64,000 nt of DNA from Melieria omissa (taxonomy: Eukaryota; Arthropoda; Insecta; Diptera; Ulidiidae). Positions 35,161 to 48,965 of this stretch are shown piece by piece (the first letter of the stretch is position 1; the number at the start of each line of letters is the position of its first letter). The stretch lies in the NCBI GenBank assembly GCA_963971225.1, contig OZ020268.1, positions 114,792,830 to 114,856,829 of the forward strand. The letters run 5' to 3'. The notes below the pieces were generated by a model that was not told the DNA's origin, searched no databases, and was given only the letters and a program-made list of their open reading frames with translations. Made by a program: the position numbers and the translations under genes.

Positions 35161-36700
35161 ACCCATTAGTTGTTGAGCCCATTGATCTATCAGAGATTAC
35201 CTTCGTGCTTATGTCTTGATTCATTAAGAAAACTAACTAGTTTCCCTATTTAAAATTTTTTCAAAATACCTTAGTGTGTTCCAGATCAATTGGGAACTTG
35301 TAAATATTTCAAGCAGCTTCACTGATGCGTTTATAAAATTTTCGCTTGTTGCTGCCATGTGGCAGAAATCTTACATTTGCACACTTTACCATAAAACTAA
35401 AAGCGAAATAATAAAAAAAAATAAAAATCTCTGCGCTGTCTCCCTTCATTTGTGCTTTGCACATTTTTCGAATTTTATTTTTTACTGCCGTTGCTGCGCC
35501 TGCTTCTTGTTGTTGTTGCACATTTTGATGCCTCATTCGCTGCCATGCTCGATTTTGTTGCTCTTTTGTTGACAGTTTTGTCAACAAGCGTTGAAAATTG
35601 GCTAAATATATTACGAGCTGTCGTTGCCAATGTTGTTGCTGCTGCAGTTGTCATGACTGTTGTTGTTGTCACAGCAATGCACATTATGCATCCATTACGA
35701 CAGCGGCAGCGTGATCGCAATTGCGATCGCACACGCGACATGCTCGCACTCGAGTCGACTCAATAAAACCGACACTACATTCACACATTGGCATGAATCT
35801 GTATGTGTGTGTTGTATGTGTGTGTACGTGCCTGATGCAGCAGCGTGGCACATGTTTGCCGGACGCACTCATTGCAATTTGCAGCAGGCATGACTTGTAA
35901 ATTTCTGCGCGTTAAGTATCTGGCAAAGTGCAAAGTATTTGATATCGCTGACTGCATGCTATCTGTCGTTCCGTTCATCTGTCTGTCTGTTCATTTGTCT
36001 GTCTTTCTGTCTGTCTTTCACTGCGCACACACACATTGGCCAAGGCTTTTCCGCCGTTTAGCTGTCGACACAGACAGCGGCGCATTTCACTGCCTGCGCG
36101 CATCGCAAAGTATCCGTGAGCGCGTAATGAACTGGGTACGCGCTCCTTCGTCCAAGCGTGCCATGATGGATGGCACAAAAATTGTGCGTCTCTTATTTGT
36201 GAATTTCGAATGAAATTGTTCGTCATCTGGCTGGGCGGAAATATACAAACAGCGACCCTACTGTTTGCTTGAGGGCGGCGAACGATGCCAATGAGTGTTG
36301 AGTTGTGCATTAAATGTGTTTAAAAATAAATTGCAATTGAAAGAAAAGCAATATTGTTTTTAATTATTGTGATTATTGTGAAGATGTTTGCTTTTAGTTA
36401 AAAATTACTTATTGAGTTGAATAGTTTGTGAGCTGAGTAACTTAGGTGTTGAACTAAAGGGTTAACATGTAATGACATTACATTACAGACAACAGAGAAG
36501 ATAATGGCCATCAGTTAATCAGTGTAGTTAGCTCTCAGAATTTATCTTCTGTATTTGACATAAAAGAAACTGCATTAAAATTCATGTTCCAGCAAGAACA
36601 AAAAAATGTCCGATACACTACCAACTCCTCGGAAGCCCAGAAGAAATCGAATCTTCTTTCAGGTCATTCAGAGCTATGTGACACTTCATGTCACTTATTC
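35161..36700. other. Non-coding DNA with TTG runs and microsatellites
   Basis: A CG-containing stretch at about 35,440-36,200 is open in several frames on both strands and contains TTGTTG, TGTG and CTGT repeats. No protein domain is recognisable. Nothing is seen from 36,300 to 36,700. Confidence 0.45.
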
Positions 36701-39600
36701 TATGCTGGTTGAATTCATCAAAGAAGGCAGAAATGGTTACCTGTTGTTATAATATTACAAAAAATAGTCACACGACTTAGTTCGTAATTTGTTTACGAAC
36801 CTGTTTTCGAATCTATTTACGAATCAAACCATGTAGTCAGAAAATATTGTCATAGAATAATAACAATTTAGTTGCGGAACATAGTCATCAAACATAATTA
36901 GAGAATGTGATCAGACAACATTAGCACAAAGCATAAATAGTCACAAAATTTGGTCACAAGTTAATAGTTTTCAAAAAAAACAAAAGTTATCGAAATATAG
37001 TTAAAAATTAATAACAGACTATAGTTGTCAACAAATATTGTCACAGTATGTGATGAAACAATAATGCGAGAAAGTATGGTACAAAATTTGATCATCTGGT
37101 GAAAAATATTTTTAACCAAAACAAAGTTACAAATACAAATATTCACCATACGTAGCTACAATTGACTAATTACAACAGTTACAACATCTAGTCGAAAAAT
37201 AAGGTCGCAAAATGAGGTAACAAAATGTGGTAATAAAACAAAGTCACCAAAACTGGTTGCAATTTAAACAATGTTCACTATTCCTAAACAGCAGAAATCT
37301 TTTCAGACGTCTAGACGCGTATGTGCTAAATTTTTGTAAAACTTTTTTGTAAAAAATATCGGTCACAATTCATACGCACCGGACATAGTCAGAGAAAAGA
37401 GATAAATAAACTGTAGTCACAAAATATAATCACAAAATTTAGTCTCAATATACAGTTGCAAAAAAAACAAATGTTGCTAAAAGTCATAAAAATTCAGCCA
37501 AAAATATTGTCCCAAATTATTGTCACAAAATAGTGTCACAAAATATAATCTCAAAAGCTAATCCCAGTTTAAACATTTTGTCAAATACCTTAAACGTAGA
37601 ATATAGTTACAAAATATGAACTATTGTCACAAAATATATGCACCAAATTTAATCAGAAAATATATATTAGTTACAACTTGTAGTCAAGAAACGTAGTCAC
37701 AAAACAGCAATAAAACTGGACCGTGAAATAGAAATGTTGCTACAGAACATAAACACAAATTGTAGCTACACAATATAGTCACAAAATATAGTCATAAAAT
37801 CTGATTGCAGTTTCAAAATTTTATCACATAGCATAAACACAAAATTTAGTCACAAATGTAAGCTAGAGTCACAAAATTCAATCAAAAATATAGTCACAAG
37901 TTTTGAAATAAAAAATTTGTTACATATAAAATATAATCATAAAATAAAGTCGCAAAACACAGTCACAAAACCTGATTGCAATTTAAACATTTTGTCACAC
38001 AGTATAAACAGAAAATATGACCACAAACTGTATGTAGATACATTATGGTCACAAAAATTTGTCACAAATATCTATTCTCACAAAATTTCTGTCACAAAAC
38101 GGAGCCATGTAACAAAACATGTTACATGTAACAAAATTTAAATTTCGCAAGGAACATCAGCACAAAACATAGTCATCAACGTATAATCACTAAATATAGT
38201 CACAAAATATAGTCAGAATATTTCTTCACAAAATATAGTCATAAATATGATTGCAGTCTCAAAATTTTATCACATAGCATAAACAACAAATTTAGTCGCA
38301 AGGTAGAGTCCAAAAATTTTATCAAAAATATATTCATAAGTTGTAGTCACAGAACAGAGCAATAAAACCTGGTTTTGAAATAAAAAAGTCGCTACAGAAC
38401 ATAAATATAAAATAAAGTCACAAAATAAAGTCACAAAATAAAGTCACAAAACAAAGTAACAAAATCTGATTGCAATTTAAACTTTTTGTCATCCAGTAAG
38501 TATAAACAGAAAATACAAATACGTATCACAAAAAATAGATGATCTCAAAAATTTCATAAAATATCTATTCTCACAAAAATTCAGTCACAAAATATAATTA
38601 CAAAACGGAGCCACGAAACAAAACATGTTACCTGTTACAAAATTTAAATTTCCCAAGGAACATAAATACAAAACATAGTCATCAAACTATTATCACTAAA
38701 TATAGTCACAAAATATAGTCAGAATCTTTCTTCACAAAATATTGTCATAAAATATGATTGCAGTTTCAAAATTGAAACACAGCATAAACACAAAATTTAG
38801 TCGCAAAGTAGAGTCACAAAATTTAATCAAAAATATATTCACAAGTTGTAGTCACAAAACAGAGCAATAAAACCTGGTCTTGAAATAAAAAATTTGCTAC
38901 CGATCATAAATATAAAATAAAGTCACAAAATAAACTCACAAAACACAGTTACAAAATCTGATTGCAATTTAAACTTTTTGTCACACAGTATAAACAGAAA
39001 ATATGATCACAAAAAATGGATAAATTACTGACACAAAAAGTTGACGCAAAATATCTATTTTCACAAATTTTTAGTCACAAATATAATCAAAAAACAGAGC
39101 CACACAAAATAAACTCACAAAACACAGTCACAAAATCTGATTGCAATTTAAACTTTTTGTCACACAGTATAAACAGAAAATATGATCACAAAAAATGGAT
39201 AAATTACTGTCACAAAAAGTTGACGCAAAATATCTATTTTCACAAATTTTTAGTCACAAATATAATCAAAAAACAGAGCCACGTATTAACAACAACATAT
39301 TAAAAAAATTTCCCAAGGAATATAAACACAAAACATAGTCTAATCACTATAGTCAAAAATGTGATTGCAAAACGTAGGCAAGGAGCATAACGACAAAATT
39401 TAATCACAAAATATAGTGAACCTGCTCACTAAACATCTGGTAACATAAAAGAAATATAAATTATAGTTACAAAATAAGATCACAAAACACAGTCACAAAA
39501 TATAGTCACAAATAAAAAATTAACACAAAAAAGAATAACAAATTATGGTCACAAAATTCACTTCCTAATGTTCGTCATAAAAATCAAATTCACAAAACTC
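36700..39600. repeat. Degenerate ATAGTCACAAAAT satellite, about 2.9 kb
   Basis: The region is built of degenerate short units of the type AGTCACAAAATAT. Longer blocks are superimposed, for example CTGATTGCAATTTAAAC, TTTTGTCACACAGTATAAACAG and AAAACAGAGCCAC. These blocks recur near 37,970, 38,465, 38,960 and 39,135, giving a higher-order period of a few hundred bases. Open frames across it are repeat products. Confidence 0.85.
38927..39283. repeat. Recent tandem duplication, period 179 bp, within the satellite
   Basis: AAAATAAACTCACAAAACAC starts at 38927 and again 179 bases later. The two copies are nearly identical through ATGGATAAATTACTG, GTTGACGCAAAATATC and CAAAAAACAGAGCCAC. This is the youngest duplication in the array. 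Confidence 0.88.
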
Positions 39601-41999
39601 TTAAAAACACATTAACCTAAAGAAAGAAATGCCAAAGAATAGTAAATATACACAACAGTGCTTAGATTTGAACGCGTTGTCTGTCCGGCCGACCGTTCAA
39701 CTGTTCATGTGTTAAAGTGTTGTGCTGGTTGGCTAAAAATAATCGATAAAATTTTGCTAAATGATCAAAGTGCGCAAACAATTTGTGCACGCGCTGCCTG
39801 TTTGCTACTTTCTGAATGTTGTTGTCTTGTTGTTGCAGCAAATACAAGACAACAACAATAATGCAAACAACGAAATTGAATTGATCGCAGTGAAAAGCAC
39901 ATGAACGGAAACATAAAAAGGTAATAATAATTTAAATATAACCGAAAAATTTGACTAACTGACGGACGGACAGTTGGTGTGAAATTTTGGGCGAAATAAG
40001 TAAAAAGCGCTGACGCCGTTGATGATGGCAGTGCGGTGGATGATTGCGGTCTTGCAGCAATTAAGTTGCCAACATTTGCGTCAATTTCATGCAGCGTCAG
40101 TGTATTAGTGTGTTTATATGTATGTGTGTGTTTGTGTGTGGTTACAGTATGTGCTTTCTTAAGGAAACAGTCACAGCCGAGAGTGAAGGTGCGAGAATTT
40201 TTGCATTTACACTGAAATGAAAATATTTAGAATTTGTTGTACGTACGAATTTCGCATTGTTATTGTATTTGTGTGTGTGTGTGTGCATCGGCAAAGTGCG
40301 AAAAATTAGCACAAATTAGCGCCAAGCGGCAGAGTCGAAGCACAAATATATTTGAAGGCGCACCTGCGATTGCGTTAGAATTTGCTTGAGTCAAAAATAC
40401 AACAACGAATACTGAGAGGCTGGGGAAGAGAAGGAGGCACAACGAATGGCGTAGTCAAAGGAATTTCATTGTGTAGAAATGGCAAAATTTGAAAGTGCTT
40501 AAAATTGGAAAGTTACAAGTATAGTTAAATTAAATGTATGATTTTCGCTTGAAATTGGAGGCTTTATTCGGCAAAGAGTTATTGGATTTGTGTCAAATAT
40601 TTATCGTTTTGTTGAAAAACTTGAAGATACCATGAATTCTGCTTAACTACTCCTTGAAACTGTCAATTTTAGCTTGGCCGCTGTTTGCGCCGGTTCACCG
40701 GCTCAGCGTTGTCGTAAGTGATCCATCAATAATCAACTGTCACGATTCCACTTCTGGAAAGGACAGATTTTGTTGCAATTCAGCAGTGATTCGCAAATGG
40801 ATACTCAGTCCATCAGTTCCATTCCCTTTTCCCTAAAACCACTTCATATAAAACGCATATCACTCATACGCCATGCAATCCATCACCAACGCCATCCACA
40901 CATTGGATTGAAATGCACTGCCAAAAAAACCAAACATTTGCCAAAATAAAAGTCAAAATACCTGCAAATATTTTCAAAGAAAACTCAACAAAACATTGAC
41001 AGAAATTCACTGCAAAATGGCTTGCAAAAATATCGCAACAGCAACAAACACACACCAATTTAAATCTAAATCCAAATCATACAAACCACAATTAAAGTTG
41101 CCTTTTTTGTTTTCCATTGGCTGTTCATATTTTTGAGTTATTAATAAACACCATGCAGTGGGCAAAAAGCAATAGTAACAACAACAACAACAACAGCACC
41201 ACCAAAATGTATATAAATCAACACGATCACAGTCGTCGGCGCTGCCGCCGTCGGTGGTTTCGGCGCACTAAATTTACATCCACTTGAGCAGCGAACGGTG
41301 CGCTACACCGCACTGCAGCCGCTGCACTCTCCTCGACCGTTCGGCCAGCGCAAATGTCTAATTGAAATCATTATTAAAAATGATAAATTTCAGTTTTATT
41401 TCAAATTGTGCGCAAATTGTGTGCGCGCTCGCGTTGCCGTCGCACATTTACCGCCGACGCGGCGCTTTAAGCGGAAGGCAGCAGGCAGCAGCAGGCGGTG
41501 TGGGACAGCAAATTTGCTGGCTGGCTGATCGTCGCTGATGTCTGGTGTAGTGGAAAATTGCTGGCGGCGCTACTCAGCGCTGTACCTGGTCGAGTGGCAT
41601 ATGTTATTGTAGCTATTTTGTTGTTGTACATATATGTGCAATAATTTGGTATTTATTTCTGTACACAAAAAAATATTCTTTAGGCGCTTTTTCGGTTCGC
41701 CCATTACAATTCAATATTTTGATATTTTACTTGCATTTGTAATTTATGTGATTTGTTGTTGTTGTTTTTGTATTTGTACATAATTATAAGTTGCGCTGCA
41801 CGAGTTTTATTTATTGACTGCCTTATAAGCGGCACAGTCGGATTCGATGCTTTGACTGTATGTGACTGCGGGGCGTATGAGTGACCTTTAATTGGGTGAA
41901 ATAGTAATGTGATTGTTTTATATATTTTCATATAGCACAATTTTGATATTTTGTGAAGAAATGAGTGTGTTTATTGATGCGTATAATAGCATTGTTATT
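39601..41999. other. Non-coding DNA with a GC-richer island at 41.2-41.6 kb
   Basis: The island holds a TATAAAT at about 41,212 followed by a GTCGTCGGCGCTGCCGCC stretch and is open in several frames. It looks like promoter or 5' exon sequence by composition only, and I could not match a good initiator. TG microsatellites lie near 40,120 and 40,270. No protein family is recognised. Confidence 0.4.
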
Positions 42000-43225
42000 G
42001 TGACAATTGTCACAAAAATCTTTGGGAAGCCAGAGTTGTATAGTTGCAACTGATTTTTATGATAACTTGTAAGTTCCTTTCATTATATTATTCACCAAAT
42101 CAGTTTTGTGGCAAAAATTATTTTTTATTGAGATGAAAACATCGAAAGCCTTGTTTCCATCAATTTGGGACTTTGACCCGCTAAAAACATCTCTTCTAGT
42201 CCTCTTGTTTCCCGCACGATACTACCTTCAAGTATTTTGGGAGGCGGATTGAGCAATTGTCAGTGTCAGTTGTCATCGTCGCAAGAACGTTGGGGTTTTG
42301 TGACACAATGTCCCACTCTCATTGTACAAATAAGCTTTTTAGCGTCCATGTGTTATATCAAAAATAAGTTGTATTGTTGCAATAAATAATACACAAAGTT
42401 AACAAATGTCACAAAATCGTCACAGATATGTCACATTTTTCAAATACTTTTAATTTGTACAATACTATTATATAATACTGTATCACAAATGTATTTTATT
42501 GTTGTAATAAAATAATAGATGAACTTGAAACCTGTCTAAAAATTGTTAAAGGTTATGGTTGTCACACAGGTTGTTATGTCACACGTTTCAAATACCCTTT
42601 AATTACATAAAAACTAATACCATATAACACAAATTAGTTGTAATACAGTTGCAAAGTTATAAACGAACTTAGAAAGTACCAAAAGATTATGACAAAAATG
42701 TCACAAATTTAAAAAACCTTCAAATACAATGACAGATGCGGTGCTGTATGACCAATGTGTTGTATTATTAATAATAGGTAATAAGAGGTAATAAATGATT
42801 TTATAACGTGTCACAAAGTTGTCACAAATATATGACCTTATACTAAATATATGACCTTATACCTTTAAATTAGCTGTTATGGTGCGCGTTATCGTAGATC
42901 CATCCTATAGTTCTAGTAAAGTTATAAGCGAAATAATATATTGCCACAATGTTGTCAAAAATTTGTCACACTTTGAAAATACACTAAAGTGATATAACAC
43001 CTGATTCTTTATACCACAAATGTGTTGTATTATTGTAGTGAACTAATAAGACTTGCTTTAAAAGTGTCACAAAACTATCACAAATACGTCACACAATTTA
43101 AAAAGCCTTAAATTAGAACATCTGTCGAGCTGTACTACAAATTTGTTGTATTAAATATTGTAGCAAAGTGATAGATGAACTACAAAATGTGTCACAAATA
43201 TGTCACACATTTCAAATACCCTTAA
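42000..43225. repeat. Diverged tandem satellite of about 130 bp with TGTCACA motifs
   Basis: Landmarks TGTCACACATTTCAAATACC or close variants recur near 42430, 42575, 42700, 42966, 43088 and 43200. They alternate with TTGTATTATTGTAG-type segments. Divergence between units is high. The units are unrelated to the 13-bp satellite at 36.7 kb except for the TGTCACAAA core. Confidence 0.7.
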
Positions 43226-45013
43226 ATATCATAGCAGCTGGTGTTGTTTTTAACTATTACCAATTCATGTCACTCATACGTCGTCAGATTTAATTTTACT
43301 CGTTGCTGATTTGCAAATTTCATTTCAATTGTGCGCTACACTTTCACACATGACTCTCTAACACACACACACACACACGCACAGACTCATATACAATATT
43401 TAAATTATCTCATCTGTACAATAAATGCCATTCAAGTTGCCAAACATTTTCATTTCAACTCAATTCCGAATATTTGCAGCTCATTGTTGAAATTGTTGTT
43501 GTTGTTGCAAATACAATGCCTAGCTGTGTGGTTTCAATTGTTGTTGGCTGAAATTTATATTCTGATTTTTGCGCTATCACGCGCAACGTCGAGCAGCAAG
43601 TGTCGGACAGTCGAGTGGCAGCTGTGCTGTCAGTGCGGCGCACTATTTCTGCCGCACTATGCACGTGTGTGTGATTTTTTGTATGTATGTGTGTTTGTGC
43701 TGAAATGAAAATGCGTCAATTTTTCAAATGCGAAATTACACGCTAAATAATTTGTGAGCTTTTCAAATTGTGTGTGCTTGGCATATGGTGAGTTGCTAGT
43801 GAAATAAATTGAATAAAGAAAGAGAGGTAAGGGTTGTTGCAAGTGCATAGTTGTTGTACGAAGGTAAAAAGGATATTGGAAAAATTAGGTAGAAGGGTGA
43901 AATCGGGCAAACCAATGGGAAATTGCTTAGCATAATAGAAAACGATTTAGAAAGATCCTAAAGAAGACTAGTAAACTATAAGTAGAAAAAGAAGAATAAG
44001 AAGGAAGAAGTAAGAAATAAGAATATGAATAGAGTAAGTAAACAGCGCTGCCCTCTTTAGACTTGGAAATATTTTATGGGCTCGAAATTATTGGTGAGAG
44101 AATTTGAGTAGATAAAGATTACAATGTGGGGAAATTTGATTAGTTGGGTCTTTAATAGCATCAAAGAGAAGGCTGTGAGAAAAATTTGATGGATGTGGTG
44201 GTAGAGTGCTGAGACTACAAGGAATACGTAAGAAGGGCAGTGCATAAAAAAGTTAAATTTTTCTTGGGTATAGCAATTTTATTTCAACCAGCATTCCATT
44301 GCAAAGTAATTCAAAAAGCAGCCAACCGAGTTCTTGCTGACGGTCAGCTAACGTGTTAACTTGCTGAATCGATCATTCCGTCAACGCCAAACAGAAACGG
44401 CATTGCCAGATCAAACCTGATAAACGTTGTTACTCAGTTGGTGCTGCCTCTAATCTCCAATAGGTGAATATAGAAGCGAAAGTACTGTAGATAAAATATT
44501 TAACGACAAGAAGATCGATTGCAGTTCGCATTCCAAGTCAGAGCAAGAAAATTAAGAATTTGTTGAGGAAGTGGAAAAGCTCGAGTGAAAGATGAAAAAT
44601 TAGCTGAAGAAAGAACAGTAAATCATGCTTAAGAAGAAGTGGAACTAGAAAAGATTTCATATGTATTGAGGAATGTCAAGCTGGGCACCGAGGAGTATAC
44701 TACACAAATACCAGATGGAGTTGGCTTCGAACGTCGTCGTGACTACACTTATTGATTACAATAAAAGCTGCAGCAACAAGACAAGAATCATGTTTTTCCT
44801 GCGCCTAATCACAAATTGGAGAATACTTGTCTATTAAGAAATCATTTACAACCACTTGACCGTTCTAAAATTAATCTAAAAACGTTTAATGATTAGCGAT
44901 AGCCGCAACTGTGGTCGGTAGCCGTGTAGTGGGAACATTTTTATTCTATATTTGGACCAATATGGTTGTGTCCCTACCGTCGACAATGTGTTCGGGGCAT
45001 TAGATGAAGTAGT
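43226..45013. other. Non-coding DNA, nothing recognised
   Basis: A CA microsatellite lies at about 43,362-43,380 and purine-rich AAGAAG stretches at 43,960-44,040. CAACTGTGGTCGG near 44,908 recurs near 45,444 on the other side of the TTTTA array, so the array flanks may be an old duplication. No gene is recognised. Confidence 0.4.
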
Positions 45014-45258
45014 TTGATTTTTTATTTGATTTTATTTTACTTTATTTTATTTGATTTTATTTTACTTTATTTTATTTTGTTTTATTTTATTTTATTTTAT
45101 TTTATTTTATTTTATTTTATTTTATTTTATTTTATTTTATTTTATTTTATTTTATTTTATTTTATTTTATTTTATTTTATTTTATTTTATTTTATTTCAT
45201 TTTATTTTATTTTATTTAATATTTATTATATTTGTATTTATTATTATTTTATTTAATT
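45014..45258. repeat. TTTTA pentanucleotide array
   Basis: About 45 near-perfect TTTTA units, with TTTGA-type variants at the left edge. It has the same orientation as the array at 2.1 kb and the opposite orientation to that at 48.4 kb. Confidence 0.95.
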
Positions 45259-47324
45259 TTATTTGAAGACGGCGGTAACTGGGCCACCGCACTTCAAAAT
45301 GACATCGGTTATGTAGTCAACTACTTGATTACAATGAAACAGAAACAACGTTCTAAGTAAAACGTTCTGATTCCAAATTTTGACAGATGCGATCGTGTCA
45401 GTGTCATCGTCAAATTGTTCGGGACATAAAGTTGGCGACAGACACAACTGTGGTCGGCGGTCGAGTAGCTCTGTAGTTGTCAAAATAATCGTCTTCATAC
45501 AAATTTTGTGGTTCTTTATTTTACAGATGTCTTGTTGCTGTCATTGACCTTTTTTTTTTGAATACGTCACACAATATTAAACTTTTAAAGTGTTCGAGTC
45601 TATGTTCATGTTGTGGGCTGTGGGTTCTCACTGACTACAATATAAAATTACAGTAGAGCTAAGAAGCCTTCGAACTCAAAAAGTATTTAACAACATTTTA
45701 GATGTAGATCTAAGATTTTAGTTAGATTTATTTAGACTGACCCGAGTTGAGTTGCTACTCAGCATTCAATAGACTCAAAATTGTATAGCACTGGCTTTGG
45801 TTTTAGTTGGCAATTAATTTATAGTTAATTTGACTGTTGGAACTATTGACTTGGTTGACTTATCTCAATTTTTGTTCTACAAAATATATGAAAAAGTTTC
45901 TGTATTTCTAAAAAAGCCATTTCACATTTTACCATATGTCTTCAGGTTGTTATTTTTGTTGCTGTTGTTCTTGTTTTATTTGTTATTGTGATATTTTGGC
46001 AACAATTTGCAAGCGGCCGATCACAGCTCTATGTGTGTATGTGTGTGTGTGTACGAATTTCGATGGCAAGGCCAATTAGCGTAAATGAGAAGACAAATTA
46101 AAGCGAGCTGGCAGCACTGATGGCGGTTGAGGTGCGCGCAAACTGTATGTTTGGTTGTATGTATGTGTGCGTGTGTACGGAAGTGCCAACATTTGTAGGT
46201 GCAAAAACATACACAAACAAATAAATTGATTTAAAAATATGGCAAACTGAGTCAGGAATGCTGCGACAACTAAACGCGTCATACAAATTTTTGCCAAGAA
46301 AAAATTTCAAATATTATAATTTAAATAAATTGGAAAAATGTTGATGACTTTCGACGTCTAACTAGATTTGGCGTATTTGGCAATTTTGGCGAAAATTCTC
46401 ATTTACCGGGCGAAAAATTGCCAGTTTTGTTTTTACAACAACAAGAACAACAATACTTTGCAGTGAAATATGAATTTTAATGCAGCCAACACCCACAACA
46501 ACCACCATACACACACACACAATAGACGCATATGAGCAGCAACAACAACAACAATGCACCATAAAGTCACATTGAAGGGAATTTATGAAGCGTTCATGGC
46601 TGCTGTTGTTGCTTAGGTTGTTGTTGTTTTATTGTTTGTTATTGTTGTTGTTGTCAGTGTTGAGTGTCGCCTAAGTGGGCGCAGCAAATGTGACGCTATC
46701 ATCGGCGTTGACGCATAATTTACAATTATTTCAAGGACACTTTGGTCGGCTAGTTGAACGTGCCACCAGTCAGCAGCAGCAACAAAAACACCATGCCTAT
46801 AGTCGCAACAACAATGCGCGCCATAACATGAAACGTGCAAGAAATTCTTAATATGCTGGCGACGCATTAAGTGAAAAATTGCAATTTTAACGCCCGCGTA
46901 CGAGTGGAGCGCGCGCGCGCCCCCTGCGGCTGTTGATGTGGCGGCGGCGCGAGCCACGAACCGGCGAGTAAGCTAAGCAGTTCGACGCTGACTGACGATG
47001 TGGTATGCAAAGCAGACCGACGACCGACTGGCTAGTGGGCAGACGGGCAGGCAGACAGACAGGAAGACAGCCGGATTTGCCAGCCAGAATGAGGCGAAGT
47101 TGGCATCAGGGGGCGTCGATTGTGGCAGGCGATGGCTGGCAGTGTCGATGGGCCGCGTACTGTTCGCAGCACAAGAAGTGACCGTGCAGAAGGTGAACTG
47201 GTATATATGGTGTGTAGTTGTTTTTGTTGTTGTTATTGTCCAGCTATTTATACCTATGGCTTGTTGTGTTTAAGTTGTATAACAGGATAACGATGACATT
47301 GTTGATATTTTATGTAGATATGTG
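45259..47324. other. Non-coding DNA with a GC-richer island at 46.9-47.2 kb
   Basis: Microsatellites of TG type lie at about 46,030-46,052 and CAA/TTG runs at about 46,540-46,650. The island has a GCGCGCGCGC run at about 46,910 and a GCAGGCAGACAGACAGGAAG stretch near 47,050. No recognisable coding exon. Confidence 0.45.
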
Positions 47325-48404
47325 GAAATGAAAATAAATAAAAATAAGACTGAAAGTTTAAAGTTAAAACACGACAAAAAATTAAAATAACAAAGTTTAA
47401 CTAAAATTTCAAATAAAAGTTTAAAATTAAATCAGTAGGAAATAATCATACAAAGTATTTAAATAAATTTGAAAATATATTAAAATAAATAAATATAAAT
47501 TTAAATAATTTAAATTAATTAACACATTACATTAAATTGGAATTAAATTAAAATAAAATTGAAAAGTAATGAAAATAATAAATTTGAATTAAAATGTTTA
47601 ACTTGAAATCTAACTAGAACGAATATAAAAAGAATTAAATATAAATTAAACAATTTTAAATATAACTAAAATTAGTTTAAAAAATTCTAATTAAATTAAA
47701 ACAAGAACTGGGACAGTTGAGACATAAAAAGTAATGAAAATGATAAATTTAAATTGAAATTTTAAATAAAATAATTAAATTCTAATTATTAGGAAAATGT
47801 CACACAAATTAATTAAATAAATTAGAAACATATATAAAAATAACTTAACTAAAATTTAAATTATTATTATTTATTAAATATTAAATTATGTAAAATAGTT
47901 ATAATAAATTAATTTAAAATGCACGCGCGAAGTAGACTAAAAATTATATTAAAATAAACCTGAAAGTTAAAATTTAGAACATTAAAAAAGAATAGAATAT
48001 AATTAATAAATTAAAAAATTAAAAATATAAATTAATAAATTAAAAAATTGAATTTAAATTAGAATTAAAATAAAAACATAAATTGAATTAATCAAATGAA
48101 TTATAAAAATATATAATTTGTTTAAATGCGAAAAATAGAAATTAAAATAAAGTAATTCAACTATAACAAAATATATTAAAATATAAATTAAATTAAAAGA
48201 AAAATGAATATTTAAAGTTAAAACATTGAAAGGTAATAAAATTGTAAAAGTATTTATAATAAATTAACAAAAATATATCAATGATATAAAAACAAAATAA
48301 ATACTAATTAAAATAAAGCAAAATTGTTACAATTAAATTTAAATAAATTAAATAGAAGAATTAAATTTACATAAATTAAATAATTTAATAAAAATTAAAT
48401 AAAT
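47325..48404. repeat. A/T low-complexity region, degenerate AAATTAAATAAA
   Basis: About 1.1 kb of almost exclusively A and T with short units such as AATTAAAATAAA and TTAAATTAAA. It grades into the AAAAT array, so it may be an old decayed part of the same array. Confidence 0.8.
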
Positions 48405-48965
48405 TGAAATAAAATAAAATAAAATAAATAAAATAAAATAAAATAAAATAAAATAAAATAAAATAAAATAAAATAAAATAAAACAAAATAATATAAAATA
48501 AAACAAAATAAAACAAAATAAAATAAAATAAAATAAAATAAAATAAAATAAAATAAAATAAAATAAAATAAAATAAAATAAAATAAAATAAAATAAAATA
48601 AAATAAAATATAAAATAAAATACAATAAAATAAAATAAAATAAAATAAAATAAAATAAAATAAAATAAAATAAAATAAAATAAAATAAAATAAAATAAAA
48701 TAAAATAAAATAAAATAAAATAAAATAAAATAAAATAAAATAAAATAAAATAAAATAAAATAAAGTAACAAAAAATGAAATAAATTAAAATAAAACAAAA
48801 TAAAACAAAATGAAATAAAATAAAATAAAGTAAAATAAAGTAAAATAAAATAAAATAAAAAAAATAAAATAAAATAAAGTTACAAAAAATAAAATATAAT
48901 AAAATAAAATAAAATAAAATAAATTAAAATAAAATAAATTAAAATAAAATAAAATAAATTAAAAC
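48405..48965. repeat. AAAAT pentanucleotide array (TTTTA on the minus strand)
   Basis: About 110 AAAAT units with occasional AAAAC, AAAGT and ATAAT variants, cleanest at about 48,620-48,765. Long minus-strand frames of ILFYF are repeat artefacts. Confidence 0.95.

Noticed and set aside
36700..39600. CRISPR-like regularly spaced repeats
   Set aside because: The units are degenerate and contiguous without unique spacers, in a eukaryotic context; it is satellite DNA.
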